From Myotis daubentonii (Eukaryota > Chordata > Mammalia > Chiroptera > Vespertilionidae), in contig NC_081851.1 in assembly GCF_963259705.1 (NCBI RefSeq), forward strand, positions 63,582,355 through 63,646,354: 64,000 nt of DNA, in the 5' to 3' direction. The notes under the pieces are model-generated. The model searched no databases and was not told the origin of the DNA. It saw nothing but the letters and a program-made list of their open reading frames with translations. The position numbers and the translations under genes were made by a program. Shown here piece by piece: positions 32,501-44,839 of this stretch (its first letter is position 1; every line of letters starts with the position of its first letter).

Positions 32501-33550
32501 AGTGTTAGACCTGGTATATTCAAAATGGGAAAAGTAATGGGATAAAAAATAGAAAGATTCAGGCCACATTGAGTCTGGAAGATGACGGCCACATATTCTT
32601 TTCTGATCAAGCTCCTACAGAGGTGTTTTTTTCTATTAAAATAATAACAAAAATCAACAGACCAACTGATCTTTGAAATAGGATGGTTGGGAAAGATGAG
32701 TTACATGAAAAATATGCATTCTTTATTCAAGTCAAAGTGTACAGACTGGTCAGTGTCTAAATACAGGGACATAGAAGGTTTAGCATTCTTAAAATATCAT
32801 CTCATTGGACTGTACAAAAGCTAAGAGAGATAAAAATCATGGTCCTTTAAAAGAATAAGTCAGAGAAGTCAGAGCAAAATAATTGATTTTTTATGTTTAA
32901 CAGTAAGTTAAAGAAAGAAAATTACATATTATGTACAACTAAGGTGTAAAGAAGAAACAGTTAATGAACAACATGATGGTTCCTAATAGATTCTTTCATA
33001 AGATCAGAGATGAGGGCAGGGTCATTATGAGGTGTCTGTTTGAGTCCATTTCTAAAGATGTGGGATTTGGAAGGCAGTTTTCCTGCTAGAAGCATTCGTT
33101 GTTACTGCTGGTCACGTAGGAAGGATGGAGTGTCTGGCAATGATGGACAGAGCAGCAGCCTTGCTGCTTGGAAATTAATTTGAAGTCCTCTTCTAGAGAA
33201 CTGCTATCTTCGGTTGCTACACAGAAACTTGTTTGTACTAATAATGTGTGCTCAATCCATAGGACACACAGTACAAGACAGAAGTCTAGAATTCCAAAGA
33301 AAAACAAAAACGTTGCAAAAATAACCCAAGAAGAAATTTTTAGGGAAATGTCTACATTTTAATGATCAGGGTATTTAATGAATATTCTGTGACCATACTT
33401 CAAATTGCAATAATGAGCTTTAAACCACATACAACATGCAATATAGAAACATATATTAGGAAACATTCCATATGTGTTTGGTTAAAACTAAACACAGCAG
33501 ATAAAATATTTATTGAAATAGGTTTAATAATAATTAATAATGATAATAAA
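32501..33550. other. AT-rich unique sequence
   Basis: Open frames of up to 76 codons have no recognised domain. Nothing else is seen. Confidence 0.45.
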
Positions 33551-33554
33551 AGAA

Positions 33555-33680
33555 GCTTATAGTTATTGAGCTTTTTAGGATAGGCTAGGTATTATGCCAG
33601 ATGGTTTATAGGCATTAGATCATTTAACCTTCATAATAACATTGTAAATATTGTTATCTCAGTTTTACATTTCTATCACA
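33555..33680 (-). mobile_element. MIR SINE remnant, antisense
   Basis: GTATTATGCCAGATGGTTTA, TAGATCATTTAACCTTCATA and GTTATCTCAGTTTTACAT follow the reverse-complement MIR text. Confidence 0.55.
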
Positions 33681-34050
33681 CACCCATTTGATTTGAAGGG
33701 AAAACACACACACACATAACAAAACATGCCAGCACTTCTAGAAAAAGAAAAGTTCTGGGATGCTATCTTTTTTTAAAAAATATTAGATTGCTAAGATTTT
33801 TTATAATAAATTTTACTCCTCAACATTTTTGTAGAAAAGCTATGATAGGTTGAGGATTTTAGGAAATATACTACTGTTTGAGACATCCAGAAGGTTATCC
33901 ATTTACGAATAACAAGTGTGGATTATTATCAGCACTTAGCTTTCATTTGCCAGGCTAGATGAGTTTAACCAAAGTGGTGTTCGGAATTGAAATAGCGTAG
34001 CTCATGTAGAAGTATTACATTTTACCAATGTGGCACCATGAATGTTGTCA
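33681..34050. other. Unique AT-rich sequence
   Basis: Includes a short CA run at 33705-33716. Nothing else is recognised. Confidence 0.4.
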
Positions 34051-34052
34051 TT

Positions 34053-34296
34053 GCCAGCCAGTTTGGCCCAGTCAATAGAGCTTTGGCCCATGGACCAAAG
34101 GGTCCCTGGCTTGATTCTAGTCAAGAGCACATCCTCAGTGCAGGCATGTTCCCCCTCCCTGGTCATGGAGCATACAGAAGGTAACCAATTGATGTCTCTC
34201 TCTCACATCAATTTTTCTCTCTCTGTCTCTCCCCCTCCCTTCCACTCTCTCTAAAAATCAATGAAAAAATATTCTCAGGTGAGGATTAACATAAAA
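34053..34296 (+). mobile_element. Ves-family SINE, diverged
   Basis: Head GCCAGTTTGGCCCAGTCAAT and body text (GAGGATTAACA at the tail) parallel the copy at 27543, including the unusual TTCTCAGGTGAGGATTAA tail, so the two belong to one Ves subfamily. Ends are approximate. Confidence 0.8.
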
Positions 34297-34369
34297 AACA
34301 CACAATGTAGTGAGGGAGTCCAACTGTTGTATTGTCGAGTCTAGTAGTAGTTGCTGATAGAAGTTTAAT

Positions 34370-34540
34370 GACTTAAAGCAAGGGAGCTATCTTGACTCCA
34401 CACATACCTGCTCTGTGGACTTGTGTATATGTAATTTTTTTGTGACTCAGCTTCTTTGTTTGAGATGGAAATAATAGCTTCTACCTTGTGGAGTTGTTAT
34501 GATGATTAAATCACTTAATATCTGTAAAGATCTCAAAACA
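34370..34540 (+). mobile_element. MIR SINE remnant
   Basis: GTGACTCAGCTTCTTTG then TAGCTTCTACCTTGTGGAG and GTTATGATGATTAAATC follow the MIR core and tail order. Confidence 0.6.
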
Positions 34541-34544
34541 TCAA

Positions 34545-35895
34545 TGACATATGATGGGAAATATGTATGTTTCCTCTCCTCACCCCACAAAAATTACAGG
34601 AAAACCTCAGCCAGTCCTTGGTATATAAAAGCATAAATGAAGTTACTAAGGCTATTAGTAACTTTCTTCTGGAGATTAGGGGTTTGATCACTTCCTTTTT
34701 TAGTACTGGTGAGCTGGTGGTGCATGAATCCTCAGAGCTCAATCTGCAAAGCTGTAGGAGGTGCTTAGCCTGTTTTTTCCCAAGGAATGATGAACATTTG
34801 GGCAGAGATGTTACACTGTACCACAACTTGTTATTATGCATGATATCTAACAACTTCCTGAAGCAAAACTTCCCTAGGAGAGTGACAAACTCTCACATTT
34901 TGTTTTTAGGATGCATGGACCACTATAACCTGCATCTGACGCCTCCCTTTTTGTCCCATCTTCCTACAATACTGGCAGCTACCCAGGGCTGCTCCAAACC
35001 CATCACCTGAATCTATTCTCCTCAGTTCATGACAAATGTGTCACTTCATCTTAAACCTCATCAAGGTCTGTTTTTCCTTAGAGCCCCAATTTAGCTGGCT
35101 AAGGAAAAACAGTACTTATATTTTCTCAAAATACTTAGAGCCACTGCTTTTACCCAATGGATAAGTATCTAAATGCTTATTCTAGAAACAAAGGAATGAA
35201 TTAACATCAATACAGGGGAGGGCCAGAATGGGAAGTGAGTACATGGTTTTCATGAAATCACACCAGCTGAGTTTTAAAACAATCCAGAATTTTGTCAAAG
35301 GCAAGTGGCTAATAAATTGGGGAGCAGTAATTGAATCCAAAATGTTGGCATCAACAGCTCTTATGTGCAAGAATAGCATTGATTCTATTTTTCCTTGGTT
35401 GGCAGAGAGCATTTTTTTAAAAAATATACCTAATTCTATTATTCAAAACATGTGCTTTACATATAGAGTACTAATACAGACAATGAATTGGGTTACAGTC
35501 CCATGGAGCACAATTGCTTCAGACCTTTGTGGGGAAAGAGGCAATTTTCTATCAAAATGTACGCTGATTACTTTAATGCCAAAAATTGATGTTTACACAC
35601 AGTCACATTTAGTTTTTATGTGCTTAAATTCCCAAAGCTGAAGGAATAATACTATGAGTAAGGGACCCTTCTGAGATACCTGCTCTGTCCCTTGTGCCCT
35701 GACCCTGGGTTTTCAGACTCCCCCCAACCAGGCTTACAAACTCTTTCCTTCTCTCCCTTTGTTCAACGTCCAGTTATTCTCCAAGGCTTACCTCCATGCA
35801 GACGTCTCTGTTTCTTTCATCTAGAAACAAACAAGGCACCTCTCTCCTCTCAACTCCCAAAGTCAGCTAACTGTTCCTCTCTGATGATATCAGGC
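34545..35895. other. Unique sequence with two unexplained open frames
   Basis: Open frames at 34567-35010 (147 codons, plus) and 35228-35641 (137 codons, plus) show no recognisable domain. No repeat explains them. Chance is the simplest reading in AT-rich DNA. Confidence 0.35.
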
Positions 35896-35899
35896 GGAT

Positions 35900-36262
35900 A
35901 AGCCTGCTCAGGATGCCATGACAAAATACCACAGACTGAGTGGCTTGAACAACAGACATTTACCTCACAGTTCTGCAGGCAAAACGTCCAAGATCGAGGT
36001 GCTGGCCGAGTTGGTCTCTCCAGAGGCCTCTCTGAGAAGGTTATCTTCTGGTCCTCACATGGCCTTTCCTCTGTGTGCATGATCTCTTGGTATCTCTTCT
36101 TCTTATAAGGACACCAGTCCTATTGGGTTAGGGCCCCACCCTTAGAACTCCTTTTAATCTCAATCCCCTTCTGAAAGACCCTGTCTCCAAATAGTCACAT
36201 TGGGCATTAGAGCTTCAAACACAAATTTTGAGGAGACACAGTTAGTCTGTAACAACAGATTT
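35900..36262 (-). mobile_element. MaLR (MST-class) LTR, antisense
   Basis: ATGACAAAATACCACAGACT, CACAGTTCTGCAGGC, CGTCCAAGATCGAGGTGCTG and TTCTTATAAGGACACCAGTC, ending CACAGTTAGTCTGTAACA, follow the reverse complement of MST/MLT1-type MaLR LTRs. There is no internal sequence, so it is a solo LTR or truncated copy. Confidence 0.8.
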
Positions 36263-39200
36263 TACTTCATATGCAGAATCCTTGTTGTTGCAGCACCAGT
36301 TTACTCACCACTAGTCTGTCAGCCTCGTCAAGAGAGTCAATCCAATTCATCTCTGAAACCCCTGCCACATTTGGAGCAGTTTCCTCTCTAAATGATACTA
36401 ATAAGCTACTTTTCACTGAACATAGTATACTTACACCATTAGGCAGTTCACATACGTATCCTCCGATTCCAGGAAGGTCAATAATATTCCCTCTACATTA
36501 GAGATGATATAACTGATGTCTGGGTAGAGCAGGCGCCTAGGTAATGCTCTAGTGATTGGTAAAGGGCAGAACTAAAAAGGGCCACCCTAGGTCCATTTGA
36601 AAACACATCTCAGGTTTTTTCCCTTCTAAATCTGACGCTGACAACATTTGTTGAAACAAATGAATGTCCGTAGGGTAGGCCATCGGACATGCCACTTTTT
36701 TTTCTCATTCTCTCTGAGCAGGGTCCTTGAGGGGATTTTTTTTTGTCACTTTTGTTTGGGCATGCAAAAGAGGAAGTGATAGAAATTTTAAAACTTTAAG
36801 TAGAGCAGATGCCAAAGGAACTCCTTCCTTTCCAGACTTTTACAGGAGGCAAAATTGAAGTGAATGATAAAGGTCAGAGAAGTGAGGAAAATATAAAGAG
36901 GGCACCTGACATAATAATGGCAGTGTATTTCAACCCAGAATAGAATGAAAAACGCAAAACACTGGTAGGATTTAACAGGCATCCAGCTTTATGCACAGCA
37001 TCCCAGGGGGTGTGGTTTATAAGCCATAAGTAGTCCACCTGCACCACAAGGTCCCTCATTATCCATCCACAGGGCCTGAAATTACCACATTGTGGTGGCT
37101 CCAGTGGTCTAAGATTTTAGAAAACTCCAGTCCCAGTTGCAGCCTAATCCCCATTAAAGTGTACAAATCTAACCTGTAGGATAATGAGTTAACCCATTTA
37201 TTGTACTAACATATCACAATGACTGCAAGCTACAGGGTGAACATCTGTTTTAAAAATAAAAAGAACATCACAGTCAATTGTACATCATGACAAAGCAAGT
37301 GCATGCCACGTAAATCACAGACTAGGATGTCCAGGGAAGATGAAGGCTTGGGAGGCCGGGAAAGGGCATACATCATGGGGTGTTTGGAAGTGGGTGGGGA
37401 AGGGGAGAAAAAGGAAAGGCACCTGGAGGAATGACAGAGAGGAAGGCGATTAATTCAAAGGAAGGTGGAATGTTACTAAAAATCCACCTGCTAATTTCCT
37501 GTGAGTCAACCCCTAAAACACCGGATGAGATGATGATGGAGAGTTCTGTGGATTTAGGCTTTCTCAGAGGCAAAGCAGAGGGGGAGGGTTGACTGGGGCA
37601 AAAAGATGAAGACGGGCCAGTGTGAATCAAACAGGGTAAATGAGGGGCATCCAGTTACTTCTATCTCTTTTCCATTTGCATTCAGGGACATCGCCTGCAC
37701 AGCCCTTTTTCAGTACAAGAGCCTGCACACCCTTTTTCAGTGATGAGAATTGACGCTTTCGCTTTCATGCGTTAATTTCCTATTTGGCTGTTATGTCCAG
37801 AAACTCTTACCCGTCTTTCCTGAAACTGCCTGGATAACTGCTTCAGTTCTCTGTTTTGCTGTAACGGTGGGAACCTAGCCCATTGAAGACAGTTTTCTTT
37901 CATCTCACACTCACTTGGCTTTAAAAGGTGCTGCTCTGGGAGCAAGGAGGGTCAAGATGGACAGTTAGTTCTGAGGATTCATAGTGCCCAAGTTCCTCAG
38001 ATACTTGAGGTTTGGAAGAGGGAGAGGAAAAAATGGCAGAGACCTTATTCCTCTTTGATACTTGAAAGTGTAAATAATTAAACACATGTGCAAGTCAGTT
38101 GCAATGGGGTCCCTCTTTCTGCCCACACCTTCCTTTTCAATGAATGTGTCATCTACAGCTGAATTGAAGAATGGGATGATTTTCTGCGATGGTATATTTT
38201 CTAATACTCTCATGGCTGATCCTCTACACGACCTTTCGGTGGCTTGATGCCAATATCCTGTTGTCTTTTTAAATGAAAGATGGTAATTTTAGAGGATGAA
38301 TTAAGATTATGCAACAAATTAGAGGGCCAGGGCGGAGGCTGAAAGCAGAATCTTGTGTGTGAATATCTATCATTGGCTTCAGAGCCATTTGGAGTCTCTC
38401 TTCCTGTACCCAAGTATTGGTGATAAAGGGACTGTGACCAACCAGAAAAAAGGGGGAATGATGAAACTCTGCTTCACATGATTTCTTCAGAGATTGAAGA
38501 AGAACTTGTTTATATTATCAGTGGAAATGTGGTGATTAAACTTAGACACTCCTTAATATGAATTGCATTTGTAGAATTAGATACTTTTCACACTATTATG
38601 AATATAGTTTTAAAAATCAAAACTATCAGAAGGTATTTTAAGCAGTCTGCTTATTGCTGAGCAAAAGTTTCTGGATTCCAGATTTTTAAATAAAATTGTT
38701 ATAGGTATTCTCATATATAAATCTATTACTAGGAGGCCGATTAGTAATATTTCTTATTGTGCAAAGCTCCTGAAAGACAAATAGAGAATAGAAAAATGTA
38801 AAAAAGTATCTCAGAGAAATAGAGAAAAATTCTTATGTTAATCCAAAGTTCACATCCTTTTAACTTGCAGCCACATGAAATATGTTCATGATATGCAATG
38901 TGAAAGACACACACAGATACAGTATGAGCTAGCATATGCAAGGTGATGCAGGAATCAGGCAAAAAATAAATGCTACCAAAGTTCCAAGGAACAAAAAAAT
39001 CACTTCCGATTGCAGTGTTGGAAGGATGGGAGAACTGATTTTTTTTTTTTACCTGAAATGTGAAGCCTGGAAAGCATTTTAGCTTTTGAAGATGTTCGAT
39101 AGAAACTTCAAAGCAGAGAAAATTGCATGAAAAAAAATGTCCAGATGTAGAAAAGAGTACAGCTGAATCTGCCATTTTGACTGGAGCATCTTCGGGTACC

Positions 39201-39300
39201 AATAGGAAATAAGCTTAGTAAGGTGCACTGCATCCGAGTTTGATAAGCTTTATGATGACAAAGTATTTACAGGTACAGCTTTCTTCATCTATGTTAAACT
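36263..39300. other. Long stretch of unique sequence
   Basis: About 3 kb without a called repeat. It includes a G-rich stretch (GGGTGGGGAAGGGGAG near 37390) and a 153-codon minus-strand frame at 38741-39202 with no recognised domain, a few hydrophobic segments and a Cys-rich N-terminal part. I treat the frame as chance. Confidence 0.4.
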
Positions 39301-39303
39301 CCA

Positions 39304-39532
39304 TCATGCCCACCCATATGGCTCAGTGGTTGAGCATTGACCCATGAACCAGGAGATCATAGTTAGATTCCTGATCAGGGCACATGCCTGGATTGTAGGC
39401 ACAATCCCCTGTAAGGGGTGTGCATGAGGCAGCCTATCAATGATTCTCTGTCATCATTTATGTTTCTAGCCCCCTTTCCCTCTGCCTCCCTTTCCCTGAA
39501 ATCAACTAAAAATATTTTATAAAAGAATAAAA
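39304..39532 (+). mobile_element. Older Ves-family SINE
   Basis: The head CATATGGCTCAGTGGTTGAG is of the second type ('CCATGAACCAGG'), like the copies at 15270 and 25791. Ends are approximate; the tail runs to about 39532. Confidence 0.82.
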
Positions 39533-39609
39533 CCTATTACAGTCACTGACAGGTGTACTAAATTTTTGTTATTATTTTTCTTTGGATTTAGAAGATTTTT
39601 AATACATGG

Positions 39610-39778
39610 TGCTATGGTTTGAATGTTTGTGACCCTCCACCCAATTCATAGGTTGAACTCCTAATTTCTAAAGTGGTGGTATTAGAAGGTGAGGCTTCAT
39701 GAATGGGATTAATGCCCTTATTAAAGAGGTTCCAGAGAGAGCCTCTCTTCTGCCATGTGAGGGCACAGCGAAAAGACA
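39610..39778 (+). mobile_element. MaLR (MST-class) LTR, sense, interrupted by L1
   Basis: GCTATGGTTTGAATGTTTGT, AATTCATAGGTTGAACTCC, GTGGTGGTATTAGAAGGTG and TGAATGGGATTAATGCCC follow the sense MST LTR text. It stops at the L1 at 39779, and the rest of the LTR is not seen after it. Confidence 0.82.
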
Positions 39779-40258
39779 GTTGGCTGTTCATTGCAGCATT
39801 ATTTGCAATAACCAAAATCTGGAAACAGCCCAAATGCCCATCAGTACATGAGTGAATAAAAAAAGCTGAAGGAACTCTTACCCTTTGAGACAGCATGGAT
39901 GGACTTGGAGAGTATTATCCTAAGTGAAATAAGCCAGTCAGAGAAAGACAAACACCATATGATCTCACTAATATGTGGACTCTACTGCATAAAATAAACT
40001 GATGAACAAAATAGAATCAGAGGCATGGATACATATAACAGACTGACAAATGTCAGAGGGGAGGGGAGTGGGGGGGACTGGATAAAGGAAAGTGAAGGGA
40101 TTATCTAAAAAACATATGCATAACCTATGAACACAGACAATAATGTGGGGAGGGCCAAAGAAAGGGGGTGGGGGCTGGGTGGAGGCAGGAAAGAGGAGGG
40201 GGAATGGGGGACATCTGCAATAGTCTCAACAATAAATATTTAAATTTAAAATTTTTCT
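39779..40258 (+). mobile_element. L1 3' end (5'-truncated)
   Basis: Sense text TTCATTGCAGCATTATTTGC, CAAATGCCCATCAGTACATG, GGATGGACTTGGAGAGTATT and GTGAAATAAGCCAGTCAGAG, followed by the G-rich 3' UTR, closely match 23476-23990. The flanks share only GAAAAGA (39771 and 40259), a weak duplication. Confidence 0.88.
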
Positions 40259-40261
40259 GAA

Positions 40262-41222
40262 AAGAATATATACACAGACATACACACACAAGAAAAGGCT
40301 AAAAGAATATAAATATAAACCAAAATGTTATCAATGGTTTTCTCCAGATAGTAGCATACTAGGATTTATTTTAATTTTTAAAATATCTGTATGCATTTAA
40401 AAAATTTGAATTTATAGTATGGTATAGTAAATTTTGTAACATAATGTGAACTTATTTTTAATAATACAATTTATAGTAAAACCATTTCAGAAGAATGCTT
40501 GCAGGGATCATGTAGGCTAAGTCTGTGAGCACAGGTCACTCCACTCTAAGGCTTGTCACAGATGAAAATAAAAACCAGGAACGACCTTCAGAAACTAAAA
40601 ACTGTGTCTCAGTTCTCCTCATCTGCAAAAAGAGGGACTGATGTTGAACTTTCCATGTTCCCTGAAGGTTAAAGATGCCTTATCATTTTATTACCTACTT
40701 TAATTAAATTGTGTTAAAATATGTTACTCATTAAAAAAACATTGGGCATCTTCTATGCAGCAAACACTGCTGGGTGAGAGGTTCACAGGCAACTGAAAAA
40801 ATTAAGCTATTTCATTGGGTTTTCAAGAATAATTTTGTTTCTCAAATTTGAAGAAAACACATTATTTCTATAAATGCATCTCAATGTGTGTATAAAATAT
40901 TCTTACATAATGGAAAATAGTCAGTTTGTGCCACAAATACAAAGAGAATAATTGCAATCAATTTACATATTTGTAAGTCTGAATATAATAACTACTAAGG
41001 TTTAGAAAAAGCATTGTTAAAATCAATTTGGACTTTGATTTAAAAGGTTTACATTGTTTTCAACATTAATGTGCTTTTACATTTTTATGCAAGTAATGCT
41101 TGTGTGTTATAATAAATTCAATCAATAGTCGAAAGTTAAAAAGCACCTATAATCCTTCAATAGATAATAAGAAAACTTTCCCAAAAATTTAGGTATATAT
41201 AATTATCTTAATTATATATACA
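40262..41222. other. AT-rich sequence, possibly old repeat
   Basis: At 40330-40450 the text (TTTCTCCAGATAGTAGCATA, ATTTTAATTTTTAAAAT) weakly resembles an old L1 3' UTR, but I do not call it. Otherwise nothing is recognised. Confidence 0.35.
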
Positions 41223-41688
41223 CTAGAGGCCCGGTGCACAAAAATTTGTGCACTTGGGGGTAGGGGATCCCTCAGCCCGGCCTGTGCCCTCTTGCAGTCT
41301 GGGACGCCTCGGGGGTGACCACTTGCTGGCTTAGACCTGCTCCCCGGGGGATTGGGCCTAAGCTGGCAATCAGACATCCCTCTGGCAGCCCAGCAGCCCT
41401 TGGGGGATGTCCACTTGCCAGTGGGTAGCAGGCCTAAACTGCAGTGAGACATCCTTAGTGTTGCTGAGGAGGCAGGAGAGGCTTCCACCACCACTGCTGT
41501 ACTGGCAGCCATCAGCCTGGCTTGTGGCTGAGCAGAGCTCCCCACTGTGAGAGCACACTGACCACCAGAGAGCAGCTCCTGCATTGAACGTCTGCCCCCT
41601 GGTGGTCAGTGTGTGTCATAGTGACCAGTCATTCCCAGTCTTTCTGCTGTTAGGGTCAGTTTGCATATTATCCTTTTACTATATAAGA
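41223..41688 (-). mobile_element. HeliBat-type Helitron, downstream half of a composite
   Basis: Left end CTAGAGGCCCGGTGCACA preceded by A; hairpin GTGCACAAA/TTTGTGCAC. The inner boundary is ATATAAGA|TAGAGGCC, where the next element begins. Holds a degraded CTCF-like pair at 41561-41605. Homologous to 30794-31303. Confidence 0.9.
41561..41605. promoter_or_regulatory. CTCF-like inverted pair, one arm degraded
   Basis: CTGCCCCCTGGTGG at 41592-41605 is a strong match in reverse orientation. The partner CCACCAGAGAGCAG (41562-41575) has lost two G positions of the core. Confidence 0.5.
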
Positions 41689-42481
41689 TAGAGGCCTGGT
41701 GCATGGGTGGGGGCCGGCTGGTTTGCCCTGAAGGGTGATCCGGATCAGGGTGGGGGTCCTCCTTGGGTGCCTGGCCAGCCTGGGTGAGGGGCTGATGGCT
41801 GTTTTCAGCTGGTCAATCCCCCTTCGGGGTGGGGGTCCCCACTGGGGTGCCTGGCCAGCCTGGGTGAGGAGCTGAGGGCCGTTTTCAGGCTGGCAGGCGA
41901 CTAAAGCTCCCAGCCTCTTTTTTTTTTTTTTTTTTTAATTCTGGGATTTATTTACCTTCTATAGCTGTCACTGGAGCTGAGAGCCGGATCCAGCTCTGAG
42001 GCCCGGCTCCAGCTCTGAGGCCGTGGTTAGCTGAAAGCAGGTATCTGGGGTTTGTTTGGCTTCTATAATTGAAACATTGTTGCTGTCCTGCTCACTCCAG
42101 CTCTGAGGCCCGGCTCCAGCTCTGAGGCTGCAGCTGGCTGAAAGCAGTATCTGGGTTTGTTTAGCTTCTATAATTGAAACTCTGTTGCCATCACTGGCGC
42201 TCTAAGCTCTGAGGCCGCGGCTAGCTGAAAGCAGGTATCTGGGGTTTGTTTAGCTTCTATAATTGAAACATTGTTGCTTTGGGGCTCATAGCCGGGCCAC
42301 AGCAGGCGGGGAACCTTGGCTTCCTCCATCATTGGAGCAAGCAAGCCTCATGTTCGCCTCAGCTGTGTGGCTGCCGGCCGCCATTTTTTTTGGCAGTTAA
42401 TTTGCATATCCTGCTGATTAGCCAATGGGAAGCATAGTGGAGGTATGGTTAATTACCATGTTTGTCTATTATTAGGTGGGA
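41689..42481 (-). mobile_element. HeliBat-type Helitron lacking the 3' hairpin, 793 bp
   Basis: Begins TAGAGGCCTGGTGCATGGG with no hairpin arm and ends GTCTATTATTAGGTGGGA followed by T. On the minus strand this is TCCCACCTAATAATAG. It contains ATTTGCAT (42403-42410). Repeated GCTCTGAGGC and GCTGAAAGCAG blocks lie at 41985-42280. Nearly the same design as 30102-30739. Confidence 0.9.
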
Positions 42482-42601
42482 TAATTCATATATGGTTATT
42501 TTAATATATATGAATATAAATATAAAAGGTTTATACTAACTTTTTTGTAACTGCTTGAAACATCAATATATCATAAACATTTTCATGTTAATAAATATAA
42601 A

Positions 42602-43088
42602 TCTACACTTATAAAAGAGAAACATGCAAATTAACTGTCCCTCCATGATGCCCACAAGCCACACCCACCAGCCAATGAGGAGTGAGTATGCAAATTAACC
42701 TGACAAAGATGGAAGCCAGGGGTGGGGCAGGTACTTCCCCTTGTCACTATGACAACGCATGGACACTAGGGAGCCGGGGTTGGGGCAGTGTGCGGGGAGC
42801 TGGGGTTGGGGTTAGTGCACGTGGGTGCCGGGGAGCCGGGGTTGGGGCGGCACGTGTGGAAGCCAGGGTTGGGGCCTGGAGCTTGCCCCACTGGAGGGTG
42901 TGCGTGGTCGCCGGCACCAAAAGGCTAGGTCCCTGGGGCAGGCATCCTTGGGAGCTAGGCCACCCTGAGCCTGTAGGCCCGCACCTAGGCCCAGAGCGGC
43001 CAGGGTCCTGGAACGTGACAGAGGGTGCACGTCAGGCTGAGGGGACTCCCCCCGCCCAATGCATGAATTTCATGCACTGGGCACCTAG
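42602..43088 (+). mobile_element. HeliBat-type Helitron, 487 bp
   Basis: The 5' end TCTACACTTATAAAAGAG follows an A. The 3' end is the hairpin ATGCATGAATTTCATGCA, then CTGGGCACCTAG followed by T. The 5' region has CAGCCAATGAG and two ATGCAAATTAA motifs. It lies 120 bp from the previous Helitron, on the opposite strand. The GGTTGGGGCGG-type repeats inside are GC-rich. No Rep/helicase. Confidence 0.92.
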
Positions 43089-44390
43089 TTTTTGTAATAA
43101 TGACAATGACTGCTAGTGTTTGAGTACATGACTATAGAAGAACAAAGTGATAGGAAAATTGAAAAGTGCTTTACAAAATAAAAATTATCTTTCTCAACTT
43201 GGGATGCCTCTATTCATTGCTATATAAAGTTGGGAGCCATAGTAATTCAGACTAAACCATTAAGGAATTATTTTGTTTCTGCATTACCTAAATTCTGCAT
43301 GTAGCAACTCAAGTTCTTTGCCAATACTGATTTTTCTAATACAAAGCAATCATGGGAAGATATTTAAAATGTGTGTATCTTAGTTTGCTAACCTATACTA
43401 GAGTTGTAGTGTTTTTAGAGATAGTGAAGAACAAAGGAAGCAGTGCTGGAGTGGGGAAAGCCTTGAAGCTCTGAAAAACAAACAAAAAAGAGAGACAGGT
43501 GTGTCTCATTTCGAACACTAGAATCAAGGACAATTAGACCAGCAGGCATCTTAGAAGTGTACATATTCAAGTCAATATTGTTGGTCAGGATATAGGGTGC
43601 TATAGAAGTTAGTGGCTTGTTATGGATACATCCCTTGCTGGTGCACTTTATTTTGTGTTGTCCTTCTTACTTCTGGCATACATTCAAAATAACACTATTA
43701 TAAGATGATGACTATTTGCCCTTGACCTGAGAATGTTTATTTGGATAAGGGCATTTATAAGAAGCAATGCATCGACCTCTATGCAAGGCATTTATGAACA
43801 TTTGTAGCACATCTGTTTTTTTGTAGTGCTACTTCAACATTCCTAGCTCATCAGATTGAAGGCTTTCTCTCCATCAGGAGTCAGTGTGTGCTGCTACCTG
43901 AACCTGTGAGCTTTGACTGAGGAGATGATTTGTGTAATGGTGGAGTAAGACATGGCTTTTCTGCAGCCTGAAACAAACCTTATCAGAAAGCAAAATTGCC
44001 TGAGCAACTGGGATAGAATTGGGGGGAAGGCAGGTACAGGTCTGTGGCACTTGGTGACCAGCTGTGCTGGCACCAGTGATGCAAAATGGCATTTAAGGTA
44101 ATGAAAACTAGTAACGTAGTTAAAATGCTTGCCACAATTTGTAACAGGCATGGCAAGGTACAAGAAAGCTTTTTCTAATATTGTTCTTGCCACAGAGGAA
44201 ATAAATTCATAAACTCACCATTGCCTCCCACAAGGGTTGGCTGCTGTTATTATAAGAAGTGAGGAAAGCCTGTATTTGGCAGAGCACCTGGTCTTGTTTT
44301 TAGAGGAGATGCTAAATAGCATAGTAACAAGAAAGCACAGATAGCCACATGTAGCTTCTCTACTGTGCATCATACCTTTTTGGAAATTTC
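43089..44390. other. Unique sequence, nothing recognised
   Basis: Open frames of 72-99 codons at 43874-44193 (minus) have no recognised domain. Confidence 0.45.
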
Positions 44391-44402
44391 TCTATCATTG
44401 TG

Positions 44403-44605
44403 GGTTTTTGTTAATATGTTTTATTGATATCAGAGAGAGGAAGGGAGAGGGAGAAACATCAATGATGAGAGAGAATCACTGATTGGCTGCCTCCTGCACG
44501 CCCCCTACTGGGGATCAAGCTGCAACTCAGGCATGTGCCCTCACGGGAATTGAACCTTGATTCCCTGGTTCATAGTTTGACACTCAAAGAGCCACACCAG
44601 CCAGG
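44403..44605 (-). mobile_element. Older Ves-family SINE
   Basis: Second head type (CATGAACCAGGG-like), minus strand. The flanks CTATCATTGTG (44392-44402) and CTATCATCGTG (44606-44616) match at 10 of 11 bases. Confidence 0.87.
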
Positions 44606-44839
44606 CTATCATCGTGTTAAATATGATAGACAACTGGAAAATGATATAGAAAATTCAAATAATTCTATGAAATTAAATAAATTTAGTTAATTGTTTTTCT
44701 CAATGTTAGTTTGATTTTCTCTGCAGTCCTGGTTAGAAAATAGTGTGTGATTTATCTTGAGACTGTCCATGGTTCTGAAAGTTCTTCTAGGGATATAAGG
44801 GAACATAATCATAGTATTATGGCAGAATCCTCTTCAAGT

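Noticed and set aside
34567..35641. Two plus-strand frames of 147 and 137 codons
   Set aside because: Low-complexity-free but unrecognisable; no conserved motif. They could be exons only if RNA evidence existed.
38741..39202. 153-codon open frame on the minus strand in otherwise unique sequence
   Set aside because: No recognisable domain, no paralogue in the window and no clear splice or promoter context. One frame of this length in 64 kb of AT-rich DNA is plausible by chance. A protein search and cross-species codon conservation would decide.
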